From the NCBI RefSeq assembly GCF_002999335.1, contig NW_020312143.1, positions 1-64,000 of the forward strand: DNA of 64,000 bases. Direction: 5' to 3'. Each line of letters begins with the position of its first letter. Position 1 is the first letter of the stretch. Positions 34,632 to 46,182 of this stretch are shown here, piece after piece. Both the position numbers and the translations under genes were made by a program. The notes below the pieces were generated by a model. It saw only the letters and a list, made by a program, of their open reading frames with translations. It did no database searches and was not told the DNA's origin. The stretch comes from Cyclospora cayetanensis (taxonomy: Eukaryota; Apicomplexa; Conoidasida; Eucoccidiorida; Eimeriidae).

Positions 34632-37600
34632 CTATTTGATGCATTGATCATTCAACCTGGCCCTCAAGTGGCATGCGAGAATCTTTGCTGCCTTCTTCAC
34701 TTCAAAGAACTTCTCGTCTGTAATGTACTCGGTAGCAATAGCCATCAGATCCATGAGTCCTTGAGGGTCTAGTGGCGATAGCACGACCCCCCGTACTAAT
34801 GGTATATTGAACCTAGTGAGGAAGAATCACAACAACAGGATGTAAACCCTATCTATATTTCACTGTATGCAGGAAAAAACCCGGACATGGTCCATCATGT
34901 GTTGTCGTACTGCTTGCAGATCTCCATATGAATACCACAATTTTCCAAGGCTCGACTCACCTAAAATAAACATCAAGTCGATCAGCAAGCCAGTGCAAAG
35001 TCTCTCTGTGAGTACATGTCGTAGCAGCTGTAAGGCTCTCAGTTGCAAAAGGTTCCTACAAAAAAACGCATCAGTATGCCACAGTCAAAAACAAATCAAC
35101 ATGTTCATATCAAAATTAGCCCCTCCCATCACTTTTCTCTTTGCCCGGGTTTCGTTGGAATTAGGCTGAAATACTCTAACGCGCTAAAGTCAATACCAAT
35201 AAACTAGTACTGGGGCTGAAAAGCTTGCTGGGCATTCTTCATTAGGCTAATACCACAACCTTGAGGGGTACAACTGTGAAATCCTCTTTACTGAAAATAC
35301 CATAGCCTCCTGGCGAGTCGACGGGAATCCAAAGCACTCGCGAGCACCAAATGAGGCAACAAGCTGTAAGTCCGACTGTGACACATTGTCCGCATCAAAT
35401 GACAATTTGTCCTCTCATGTAGTGCCTTCTTTGGTGTATATGTATATAATAGATCATATGCAGCAGCCCCAATCAGCTCCTTGTGGCCTGTATGATCACC
35501 AGGCACGACTCCAGTGGACAGGAAGGCTGACTTACCTGTATGAAGCTTCGCAACGGTTTGTGTACAAGGCGTGAGCATTCATCGAGCCCAACAAGCGTTG
35601 GGTTGGCTGCAAGGGCGCCTGCAGTCGTAGCCCCCGTGAGTTTGATAGAGGGCTCAACTGAGAACCCCATACTCTTAAAGTCTTCAGGCCGAATAGCCCT
35701 GCAACAAGCGTATCACCCGTCTCGGTATACGGTGTTTATTCGGCTTTGCTCCCCTATGAAGTCTCTTAGCTAGAAGAGAGTGGAGTATAGGGTTTTGCAC
35801 TATCTGATCTGCTAACAGCGACGTATGACAGCACAGACAAGTACAATAAAGGATACTGAATACATGCGTACGTTGCCCCCTTTAGAAAAGCTTGCCTACC
35901 TCAGTGTGCCCGGGGAAGCAATTGTCGCCCAGGCAGCCACCCACAGAGGACATCGGCTGGTGCCGCGATGTGAACGGACATGGTTCGCTGCAACAGTAAT
36001 ACAGAAAAAGACGTGTACAAGGGCTCTCATATTGCCCCACATGTGATACATCAAACGGATGCAGCACACCTCTGAGACTGCTAAGGATTACTTCAAAATG
36101 ACGTAGCAACAGCTGGCACACTGCTCTCCTGACTATGCCCATGATGTACCCCTATACAGCGCCTCGCAAATACAAGCATGCTTCTGTAGTGAAAATACAC
36201 TTTAAATCAGCAGAACTGTACGGCTACGTGCATACACTGCTACCTCGCTAAGGTTGCTACAATGGCCAAGCAATTTCCATTCAAGTCTATATGTGGATTA
36301 TATACTTAGCATGAGTCGAGCCATATTTGTTTAGAGTTGCCACTAAGCACGAACAAAGTGGCCTTTGGCTTACGTGGGTATGCGTGTTCAAAAGTACGCA
36401 ATGCAAAAGGCTGAGGAGGAGACTGAGCGGCATCGCTGCAGGTGATAATCCTGTGGCACCGAGAGGACAAACCCTTTTACAAGCTAACGCTGGACACGTT
36501 ACTAATATGGATATGTGTCCTTCAACGCATGCATACATGCACGAATAGGCGTGTAAGCAAGCAAATATGTTCGAAACGGCGTCTTTCGCATCGCGTTCGT
36601 CATGTGCAGAACATACAAAGAACAACACTGACGCTCTGTGTACGCATGTGCAGGTATGTGTCGATTAAGTGGCTTTTTGCATCCATGATGGGGAAACGAA
36701 AATTCGTGTTATTCTGCAAGTACAGATATGCATGCATCTACAGTAAACCTGATACCGGGACACAGTTGCAGACACTTTAATGTGACAACAGCCCCTAGCC
36801 CTTCGCAGTCTGGGAGGGCAACGAGTAGCAGGCAAACACCGATGATGGATTTTACAAAAGAGAGATCAATATAAACGACTTCCGTCCATTTGCCCTCTTG
36901 GTGAAAAGTCACCATGCCCTTGATTGGTCTCCACTCACCCTAAAGGCGCTTTGAGGGTATTAAGAAATTGCCAACCAAACTTATCTACAAGTTCGCTGCG
37001 CAAGGTCGTGGGGTGTATACCTGGATAAAACAAAGATACACCAGACAGCCGCGTGTAGCGACTTTCATAGCAATAGAGACCCTTTGCCAGCTCCAAAAGA
37101 GGCAAAACTTACCCAAGGCAGATGGTGGGGGGAAAGGAAAGCAGTGGGATGCACAAAGCGGAGAAAACACCTAAATGAAGGGAACAAGACGGAGGAAGAA
37201 ACGCGCAGAGAAAAAGCACCGGTAGTCGTCTGAAGCCTACCAGAGATTATTTGAATAAAGAAAGACTCTCTCCAATCTGAAGAGAGTTGCTTGGGGCTTT
37301 TCCCGCAAATGCCAGCCCATTCCTTGAGCAAGCGACTCAGCGTGATTCCCCTGAGCAAAGCCAGTGCCAGAAGCCCTCCTGCAAAAAAGCGAGCAGCATA
37401 TGCCCATCCCATTCGCACACAGCTAACTAACCGAGTAGCCGAAATGTAGAGCCTTAGAGCGTACAGATACAGTCCAGAACTGCACCGTCTATGAGCATAT
37501 CTTAGGAATTTACTTCATAGGCTTGACAGCGGGGCGAACAATGCATTTTTGAGTTCATCATTTACGTTGTCAGAGCTTGTGGACAGTGGTTGGTGGCATG

Positions 37601-38299
37601 TAAATTATACTTACCCGTACCGGTCCCGACTATAAGGTCGAAGCAGGCTGCCACATTGAGACGCGTGTCGCCTAACAAAAAGCGTACTTCCTTTTCGAGC
37701 TGGCGCAACATCACCAGCTGCCCCACAGCTCCGTAGAGACCAGCGCCATCAAGAGACAAGATGCACTTCCTGAGGGAAACCGCAACATTCTTTGTGTAAC
37801 GCACTTCACATTTGGGGGAACCAGCGATTGTGTATTCATCATGAACGAAGGAAGAATCTGGTGATGCCCAATAAATTAGCCCGCACATGCATACATCCAC
37901 ATGAACGCACACAGCACCTAGGCCAGGTAGGCTTCGATCCTTTTCTCCCGTATAGAGTGTGTGCAAGATGCGCAGAATGAGGGAACAAGCAAGGCGGACA
38001 GGCAAGAAAAGAAAAAGCAGCAGAACTCTCGCGTACGGAAAAGCCGTGCGAATGCTAACATCAGCTATTCCGATGTGCACGAACCTGCCTGTAGCGATGT
38101 ACAGTGTGGGTGGGGCTTGATAGAGAGGTGGAGGGATTCCGCAATAGACAAGTTCTATGCTTCCAAGAAGAGACATCCCCAGGGACATGCTAGCGCGGAC
38201 ATCAATCAACAGGTGGCTCCCTGAGGTCCACAAAAGTAGCCAGCTTTCAGAAGAAGCCATATCCCAACAAACCCTAGATAGGTAACCCCTTCCCCACAA
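34632..38299 (-). CDS. Patatin-like phospholipase-fold protein, catalytic dyad lost (pseudoenzyme)
   Basis: Patatin-domain exons: 37,615-37,769, 37,241-37,378, about 36,930-37,096, 35,900-35,987, 35,536-35,698, 35,301-35,363, 34,961-35,055 and 34,632-34,812 (stop at 34,632, unless the donor at 34,657 is used). A further hydrophobic exon is likely at about 38,100-38,270. Family landmarks: CILSLDGAGLYGAVG for the oxyanion loop (usually DGGGxRG), CFDLIVGTGTGG for the nucleophile elbow (usually GTSTGG), LWVAAWATIASPG (usually ATSAAP), TAGALAANPTLVGLDE for the Asp motif (usually DGGxxANNP), LVASFGARE (usually SLGTG) and YFRFNIPL. The nucleophile Ser is Gly and the catalytic Asp is absent. Both changes sit in exons whose splice phases agree with their neighbours: the Gly elbow spans one phase-1 junction and the Asp motif is internal to a phase-consistent exon. 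Probably not a lipase; it may bind lipid or act as a scaffold. The exon between 36,930 and 35,987 is not resolved. Confidence 0.82.
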
Positions 38300-38434
38300 G
38301 CCTCCTCGCAGCCTGAAACGAGCCCTGCTGCCCCATGGATTGTATCGACTACTAGTGTCCTAGAGTCCAGAGCCAAACCAATGTGCTGAACCCCCCAGTA
38401 ACACTCGGCACAGCTGTGCTGAACGCCACGTAGC

Positions 38435-39958
38435 TCAGTGTGATCGCAGTATTATGACAGCCGCATGGTGAGAATGGCCGAAGGGCTCTCTGAAACCTGC
38501 TTTCTCACCGGGGAAGGGGGCGAACATGAAGGAAAATTTACGTTTTCTTGCCCTCACGGAAACAACGTTACTGGGGAGGAACTTTACAAGCTGCTGCTGC
38601 TCGCCAAGGGGTAGACAGTACTCCTCTCCAGAGTCTGTGTAGTGCCCTTCCGCCTCGTAAAATAGCACATCCTCTCGCAGCTCTCCCAGTTCCTCCTCAT
38701 GGGTGCCCCAGGGCAAGTGAGATGGACCTCCAAAAAGCTCCCCCCATTCGCTGCCCGTGGCCATCTGCAAGATACGGGACTGCAGTGACAGCAGAGTAAG
38801 AGCCTGGATACTGATCTTTCCGTCGGTAAGGCACTGTACCTCTGTGCACGCTGCTCGGCCAGTACTCAACGCCTCATCCCTCGGCTCCTGGTCCGTAACG
38901 CTGTCTCTCTTCTGATTTGCCACAGTGCTAGTATCTGCCCCTGGCATACTCGGCTTGGTGCCATCCGAGCGCTCTTCGTGATAGCCCGCTGTGTCAGGCT
39001 CTTCCCTACTTTGAGAGACACTTTTGTCTTTCAGCTGCTCCCCGCCGGGGTCGTCGGTTGACGCCATAGTCTGCCCTGACTGCCGGCCTTTCTCTGCCAC
39101 TGAGAGTGGGGAGAGGCCTTCTGTTCCACCTCCGTGCGAGAGTTTCTCTGATGCCTCAGCAGAGGGCTTATAAGGCCGTCCCTCGGACCGTAACTTGCTC
39201 ATCTGATTCTGAATACTGGGCTCCCCCGCGGCCCCTACCTGACAAGTCTCCTCAAGGCTTTTAGTGCGATTAAGGCCGTCTTTATTGTGACCACCTGTGC
39301 ATGGTAGGGCTGCCAAAGTAAGCACGGTTTTGGAACTATTTTCAGAGCTTCCGGTAAATAGGCCCTCAACGGAAATGCCTTCGACCGCCTGCTCAGCCCT
39401 TGTGAGCTGCTCTGAATTTTGGTTGCGCACATGCACCTTTGTCTCCGAAGGGGCACCTTGGTTCTCCACTCGTTCGGGCTCCCACTCCCCCAGTATTCCC
39501 TTTCCCTCGGATGTGGTGTCAGACCCCAACTCCTGAACAGCTGGTAGAAGCTCCAATTCCCTTACTTTTTGCTTGCCTGAAAGTGTTTCCTTCGAGCCCA
39601 AACGGGAGGAGGATAACCTCTTTGAAGTGCTCTTTGTTAATGACTTCCCCTCGCTGGAAGCTGAACGTATGTCGCTTAGGACCTCAGGGGGGAGCGAGTT
39701 GGGAGTCTCTTCTAGCTTCCAGCAAGTAGATAATGATGATCCTGTGGGTTTGCGGGAGCCTTGAAATTTGCCACTGACAGTGCCAAAGGAGGTTTCGTTC
39801 ACGAGGCTTTTGGTGCCTGCCCCAGCCTTGTTACTAACCAGCTGCATTATGCCAGACAGGGAAGGATAAAGAGCAGTTCCTCCAGAGGCAGTCCACGTGA
39901 AAGCCTCTGCCGGCGATTCAGTAGGCGGTTCCAAGTGGTACTCGCACTCCAAATGCAT
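38435..39958 (-). CDS. Long Ser/Thr/Glu-rich exon, probably the N-terminal part of the patatin-like gene
   Basis: Uninterrupted frame of about 500 residues, upstream of and on the same strand as the patatin exons. It is rich in Ser, Thr, Glu, Gly and Lys, with no long homopolymer, and contains GEWEPERVENQGAP and SEWGELFGGPSHLPWGTHEE. Such a length is unlikely by chance in this AT-richer block. Predicted disordered; no domain recognised. Connection to the patatin domain is inferred from strand and distance; splice sites at both ends are unassigned. Confidence 0.55.
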   Translation of the reverse strand: MHLECEYHLEPPTESPAEAFTWTASGGTALYPSLSGIMQLVSNKAGAGTKSLVNETSFGTVSGKFQGSRKPTGSSLSTCWKLEETPNSLPPEVLSDIRSASSEGKSLTKSTSKRLSSSRLGSKETLSGKQKVRELELLPAVQELGSDTTSEGKGILGEWEPERVENQGAPSETKVHVRNQNSEQLTRAEQAVEGISVEGLFTGSSENSSKTVLTLAALPCTGGHNKDGLNRTKSLEETCQVGAAGEPSIQNQMSKLRSEGRPYKPSAEASEKLSHGGGTEGLSPLSVAEKGRQSGQTMASTDDPGGEQLKDKSVSQSREEPDTAGYHEERSDGTKPSMPGADTSTVANQKRDSVTDQEPRDEALSTGRAACTEVQCLTDGKISIQALTLLSLQSRILQMATGSEWGELFGGPSHLPWGTHEEELGELREDVLFYEAEGHYTDSGEEYCLPLGEQQQLVKFLPSNVVSVRARKRKFSFMFAPFPGEKAGFREPFGHSHHAAVIILRSH

Positions 39959-40278
39959 TCTGGTGATTCCCAGGAAGAAAGCATCCCATAGAGGCTGTAT
40001 ATAGCCATCCCAAAGGAAACAGCAACAAGATAGATATCAAAAGAAGCATCAAATAGTGGAGAGCTTCAAAGATTATGTGAATATGCGCGCTGGACAGCAA
40101 CAGACCAAGTATCACCTACTGATGATTGGGGCACTACAACCGTAGGCAATGCGGGTTTAGAAACGTCGTCTACTACAGCATATGACCAAAAGGCGTCTTT
40201 TCAAGGGCCTTTTTAAGGATATCCTCACTTCGGTCTTGTTGGAAATTGAGAGTGCATAGTATCCCGGCTGAGTGAGGG

Positions 40279-41180
40279 TCACATCATAGCGGCTCGAATA
40301 GACCTGCAAACGGTGCGCGCACCGCATTTTGCTGTCCGCCTCTGTGTGAGGAAATCATGTAGCTGCTTAACGGGCAAGTATACACTGCAAGCATTGCTAA
40401 AGTGCGCATGAACAGTGACCTTCAGGGTCTGTACCAGGTGAAGAAAAGCGAGAAAACTCCGAACTTCTTGGCAGCGAAATGTATCATGAAGAAACTGAGG
40501 CTGCTGGTGAGCTGGCAAAATTATTTACGGCACACCCAACTGAAAACCCGAGGCTGGTAGCCTGCTACCTTTAGCAGAAACACTAAGCCCTTTTCTGCTA
40601 CAGGGGAAGTCTTACCAAGCCATCTCGCAAGGTGATCTCCTTGGGATCGCATTCTGTCGGAAAAACGATTCTTGTGGGGTCCACGTTAGTCCCATCAGGT
40701 CGGCAGCAGTTCATTATCGCTGCAAAGTGGGAAGGTGGACTAGTCGAAGGCCTCGTAGTCTCTGCATGCCTCGAAGCATATGCAGTAACGACATCGGCGA
40801 GATAAGAAGGGCTCAGGCTCAAGCCACACACCCGCTTACTGCCGGGTGTATTGCAGCGGCAAGCACGCGATGTTCCGAAGTCCACATGCTAAGTCTGTTT
40901 GCCTCGTATCTCTGCTTTCCAGGGCTATACCCGTAACTCCCCGCCGCGCACTCCCCGATGCAAGCGCACTCCCCGGTGCAATAGACACGCGTGTGCGGCC
41001 TCATGGGGGCGACTCAGGGTGAGCTTACGAAGCAAAAATGTAAAGTAGAAGGCTTTCTTGTAATTTTGGCAAGGTGAATGTCGCTCTTTTTCTGAAAGCC
41101 CAGGTGACCTCGGAGGAATGGGGAAATCGAAGACCAGGCTCCTGACGGCACTGTTTGCCAAGAACTTGAATACCAACAGG
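40279..41180 (-). CDS. Candidate upstream exons of the same minus-strand gene
   Basis: Three frames on the minus strand look protein-like: KFLANSAVRSLVFDFPIPPR (about 41,120-41,170), CRPDGTNVDPTRIVFPTECD (about 40,625-40,710) and FLHDTFRCQEVRSFLAFLHL (about 40,420-40,500). Each is flanked by plausible pyrimidine/AG or GT sites, but no phase chain was established. Could be real 5' exons of the patatin-like gene or chance frames. Confidence 0.3.
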
Positions 41181-42658
41181 GATGCTTACTTATGAGGATT
41201 AAGGGTTCGAGAGATGGATGATTCAGCGTTCCTTGCAGAAAATTACCGAAAGCAAAGCACACCGGAGACTCTCAGCAGATCTGTAACCAGCGACCGCTGG
41301 TCTCCAGTACCGACCATTGGCGGACGGGCTTGCATTCTATTCCCCTTCAATGCGGGCTACACACATGAAATGGGTCAAGGAAACAGTATAAATACCTTTG
41401 TAAGACCCCTCATCGTGTATTGTCTGTATAGCAAGCAGCTACTCCCCCTGAAGGCGGACCAGCAGCTTCGTGCTCACGAATGAAGCCCTCCATCTGTGCG
41501 TCCAGTCCTAAGAGAGCTTAGTGTTACAAAGCTTATTTGCCTTTGCTTCATTCCACTAAAGTGGGATCAGATTCAGGATTGCCGTTAACGTTCAGGAGAC
41601 TCCCTGGGTTCGGTGCTCTTAGGTTCAATCTAGCGCTCCTTGTCAAAGAAGTGCACCTGGAAGTCGAGAGGAAGCCAGATAATACTTTCCTGCTTCATTC
41701 TGTTATTGTAATATACTGGACCAAAATCTTGAAAGCGCCAAACCGACAGCAAGACACTATCGCACTGCCATAACAACTCCGTGGCAAGTGGTGTCTATCG
41801 CACGACAGCCCCCCGCACGAAATATCCCTTGTGTTTTACACTCGCACTGAAAACAAGACACCCGCACTACTCAGCCTTCATTGCACTCACACCTTCAGTG
41901 ACTACAGGTCCGACAGGCAATACCACACTCTCCCTGCTTCCTAGCCCTCCATCAAGTCAACCCAGAAATGCGACCTCACACAACAAAGAGGCCTTTGTGT
42001 CTGAGCTGGTGCATATTCAACAATTTTCCCGGCAAAACTAAAAGCCGCGTACGTCACGAAGCCGAATGTTAAGTGGCCATATGGCCCTGAAATCTGGCGC
42101 GAGACTGGAATCCTGAACCCCATATCTTAATGGTTCTTGATACCAGCCTCCCGGGGAAGTACAAGGAAGCTAAGATGGGCTGGAGAACACTGGTTGTGCG
42201 GCATCTTGCACATCCCTTTCCGTGAACGAGACCTCTTACGAAGGCTTCTGTCCATGGAGGTTAAATATGCTAACAGTACCCAGAGAGAGGAAGGTACAAG
42301 CTTAGATTATTCCTACGGATTCAGTAGGGCGCACGAGCCAAGCACTCTATAGAAACTGAGAAGAACTGCAAATGTGAGAAAACAGATAAAGAAAAGCCGC
42401 GACTAGGCTGACTTCATAAGGGTGGACAGCGCGAAGACCGTCCGTGTGCTACTCGAGAATAAAAGGCTAAAGGGAATTGTTCAGGGGGGGCCCTCTGGAA
42501 GCCTTGCGCGCTGATTCAAAAAGCAGCACGGCCGCTATCCCCTAAAGCCCAAGTACTTTCGCAGTATTCTGCAGGGAGAAGAACGCGGCACAAGGGGAAG
42601 AAGCTTCGTACTGACGTGACTGTGTGGGCTCCTTCCAGCCACCCGTCCGCCTCTCCAT
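41181..42658. other. Intergenic, no gene recognised
   Basis: Boundary between the AT-rich block and the next GC-rich block. Small frames only. A GGGGGGGCCC palindrome appears at 42,486, close to the 3' end of the Gln-rich gene. Confidence 0.45.
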
Positions 42659-44740
42659 TCAGCTCCACATCGACGGATTCGAATAGCTGCCATACCCTTG
42701 TCTCCCTTGATTGCTGTAATTTTGGTTCTGTTGCTGGTACGACGTTTGGTAAAAGTTGCTGGCAAGCCCGGGGGGCTGTGGGTACTGGCTATACGCGTTG
42801 TAGTTGTAGTATCCCCCTGCAGCTGCTGCAACTGCCGCCTGCTGCTGGTGCTGCTGCTGCTGCTGATGCTGATGCTGTTGATCTGCGCCGCTGCTGCTCC
42901 CGCCTCGGTGGTAAGTGCTGCCACTGAACGCAACATGCAAAAAGGCACCCGAGCCGTCGAAAGGCGAGAAAGCGGGGACTCATCAGGGCTGGTAGACGAC
43001 GCATGCAACACGATAGGGCTCAAGGGTGTTACCAAAAACAGCAAGCTGCAGCTAGGAAGTATACCGCCAGACAAACGTCTGCGAGGAAGGCAGGGGGCCC
43101 ACGCAGAAAACGTCGGGCATGCGGGAAGGGGGCAAGAGGCGAGAAACGGAGGCGAGGAAATGCGAAGAAAGACAGCGCTACACGCCGATAAGAAGTGTGC
43201 GCTATTGCGCTAAACGCAGCTTACAACTGTTGCTGCTGCTTGAAACTGGCATTCTTGCCATACTGGCTCTGCATCACCGAAGTGCTGCCCAGCTGACCCT
43301 GCTGCGGCTGTTGCTGCTGCTGTTGCTGCTGCTGCTCCCCCCTGGTACCCAAGGGGCCCCCCGCCGTGCTGTTGCTGCTCGCCGGGGCCCCCACCCCGCT
43401 GCTGCTGCTACTGTAGTAATACTGCGAACTCGCTGCACCGGCATTCGCAGGGGGAGTTCCCACCTGAGGAGGCAGAGAAGACACAGCAGTCGAGTCCAGC
43501 AGCTCGCACCGATTCACGAAAGCCCCATGATGGCAATGCAATCCATCCCGAGCACTCTAGGCACGCAGCCGAGAGCACACAGGTGTGCATGTGCATGTGT
43601 GTGTGTGTGTGTGCATCTGTGTGCATGTGCATTTGTGCATGTGTGTGCATGTGCATGCATGTGCATGTGCATGTGCATCTGTGTGCATATGCATGCATGT
43701 GTGCATGTGTGCATGTGCATGTGCAAGAGCATGTGCATGTGCATTTGTGCATCTGTGTGCATATGCATGCATGTGTGCATGTGTGCATGTGCAAGAGCAT
43801 GTGCATCTGTGTGCATGTGCATTTGTGCATCTGTGTGCATGTGCATTTGTGTCAACTCACCTTCAGCTGTGGGTGCTGGTAGGTGCTCGTCGAGAAGCCT
43901 GGAGGGGCAGCAGTGCTGCCTGAAGTTGAGGCTGCAGGGTAGGGAGTGCCTCCTGCAGCCCCCGCCACATGGAGATTGGGGTTGTAGAATGTCGATACAC
44001 CCTGGCCTGCTGCTGCTGCAGCTGCTGCTGCAGGAGCTGCTGCTGCCGCGTGCTGCTGGGGCCCGCTGACGGCGCCTCCCGCGGCGCCTGCTGCTCCCGT
44101 TGCTGCTGCTGCTGCGGGTACGACTCCCGCGGGTGTCTGCGGACTGGCTGCTGCAGCGGGAGCAGCGGCAGCTGGCGCAGCCGCCGCAGCAGCGGCGCCG
44201 TACATCTCTGTGGGGCCCCCCGCGCCGGCTGCCGTGGCTGCGGCTCCGTCATCGAACGAATCTTGGTGGGCGTAGGGCTGGTAGTTGTGCATGTACCCCT
44301 GGGGCACCCCCCCGGGGCCCCCTTTCGCGCCGTAGGGGCCCCCCATGATGCCGTAATGCGGCAGCTGCAGCGAGCGCAGGCAGCAACACTCTGAGACGCC
44401 GCAGGAGACTGGGAAAGCAGCGCGAAGGCGCCTGCGGAGACAGCGGGCGGCGACTCAGCTAGACAGGCTGCGGCGCTTTCAAGGGACGGGCAGGCTTACT
44501 AGGTTGCCATGACCATAATACACACTGTTGTACTGAGGATATGTCGTTAGACCGTGGTAGTTGGGGTAGCTGTAGGCTGCTGCAGCTGCTGCTGCTGCAG
44601 GCTGCCCCGTGAGGTTGGGAGCAAGCCCCGGGGGGGGGGTGAACGCATGCGAGTTGTTGTACGCTGCTGCTGCTTGCTGCTGCTGCTGCTGCTGCTGTCC
44701 TGGGGCGCCCTTGCTGCTGCCGTAGTGCTGCTGCTGCTGC

Positions 44741-44772
<32 letters not shown>

Positions 44773-46143
44773 CTTGTCGTCGCGCTGCTGCCGCGGCTGA
44801 TGCCCAGTGCCCTCGAGGGGCCCCCCGGGGGCCCCCCCCCCCGTCGGGGGCGGCGGGGGATGCTGTTTGCCCTGTTGCTGCTGCTGCATGAGGGGTCCGA
44901 CACTGCGGTTGAAGCCATTGGCTTCCCCCCAGCTTCCGCGGCCAGGTTGCTGCTGCTGCGCGTAGTGCTGCTGCTGTTGCTGCTGCGGCTGCTGGGCGTA
45001 GTGGTGGTGTTGCTGCTGCTGTGCGTAGTGGTGTTGCTGCTGCTGCTGTCCACGCCGCTGCTGTTGGCGATCGTGGTGCAGCCGCTGCTCCTGCTGGTGC
45101 AGCTGCTGCTGTTGCAGGTGTTGCTGCTGCTGCAGATGGTGCTGGTGTTGCTGCTGCTGCAAATGCTGCTGCTGCCGCTCAACGTCCACGCGGGAGGAGG
45201 ACGCCTTCTGCTGCTGCCCTGCCTCCGCCGCGTGCTGCTGCTGCTGCTGCTGCAGCTGCTGCAGGTGGTGCTGCTGCTGCTGCTGCGCAGCCTTTCGCTG
45301 GGCACCGTCGATTTCGAATATGCGTTCCATCTCTTGCTGCTCTTGCTGCAGGTGCGCCTGCGGCTGCGCATGCTCTTCGGGGAGTTGCTGCTGCTGCAGC
45401 TGCTGCTGCTGCAGCTGCTGCTGCTGCAGCTGCTGCTGCTCCGAAACAGCCGACTGCTGAGGCGCCGCGTGGAAAGGCTCAAATGGCGAGGAGACGGAGC
45501 CGAAAACGAGGGCTTTAGCAGCTCCGTAAGCGTGAGATCCGCCGAATCTGGCAGGCATAACGACTGGCTCGGGGGGGGAGACGGCCAAAACAGGAGCCGC
45601 TGCTGCCACTGCCGTTGCTGCCACTGCTGTTGCTGCTACTGCTGCTGCTGCTGCCTCGTCTTCCCTCTTTCCAAGGAGGACGGAGCCTGCAACTGGAGGC
45701 ATTGCAGAGGCAGTCACCGTAGGAGACGACGCTTTAGAAGAGGAGGCAGAAACACTTGCTGCCGATCCAGTCGCTGGTGCCGGAGAAGAGCTTCTTGACC
45801 TCCCCTGCGCTGCAATAGGACTAACCTCACGTCGTGAGGAAGCGGAAGACGCGCGAGCGGCTGCGCCTGCAGCGGCTGCCCCCCCCGCACGAGGGGGGGG
45901 CACTGCCAGCGCCTGTTGCTGCTGGTGCTGCTGCTGCTGCTGTTGCTGCTGCTCTTGACAGCCTGCATCAGGCGATCGTGCTCTTGGAGAAGGCAGACAT
46001 GGCGTGCGGCGACCTCTGTGCTCTGCGTCGGAAGCCGTCGGCTCCACACTTGACGCTGCTGCCGTTGCTGCTAAGCGCTTCGCAGGGTCCACTGCTGCCT
46101 GTGCCGCAGCTTGCTGCTGCTGCTGTTGCTGCGACGGAGACAG

Positions 46144-46182
<39 letters not shown>

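Noticed and set aside
37562..38299. Single continuous 245-codon frame as one protein
   Set aside because: It mixes a likely hydrophobic exon, intron sequence and the patatin exon 37,615-37,769; splice sites inside it fit better.
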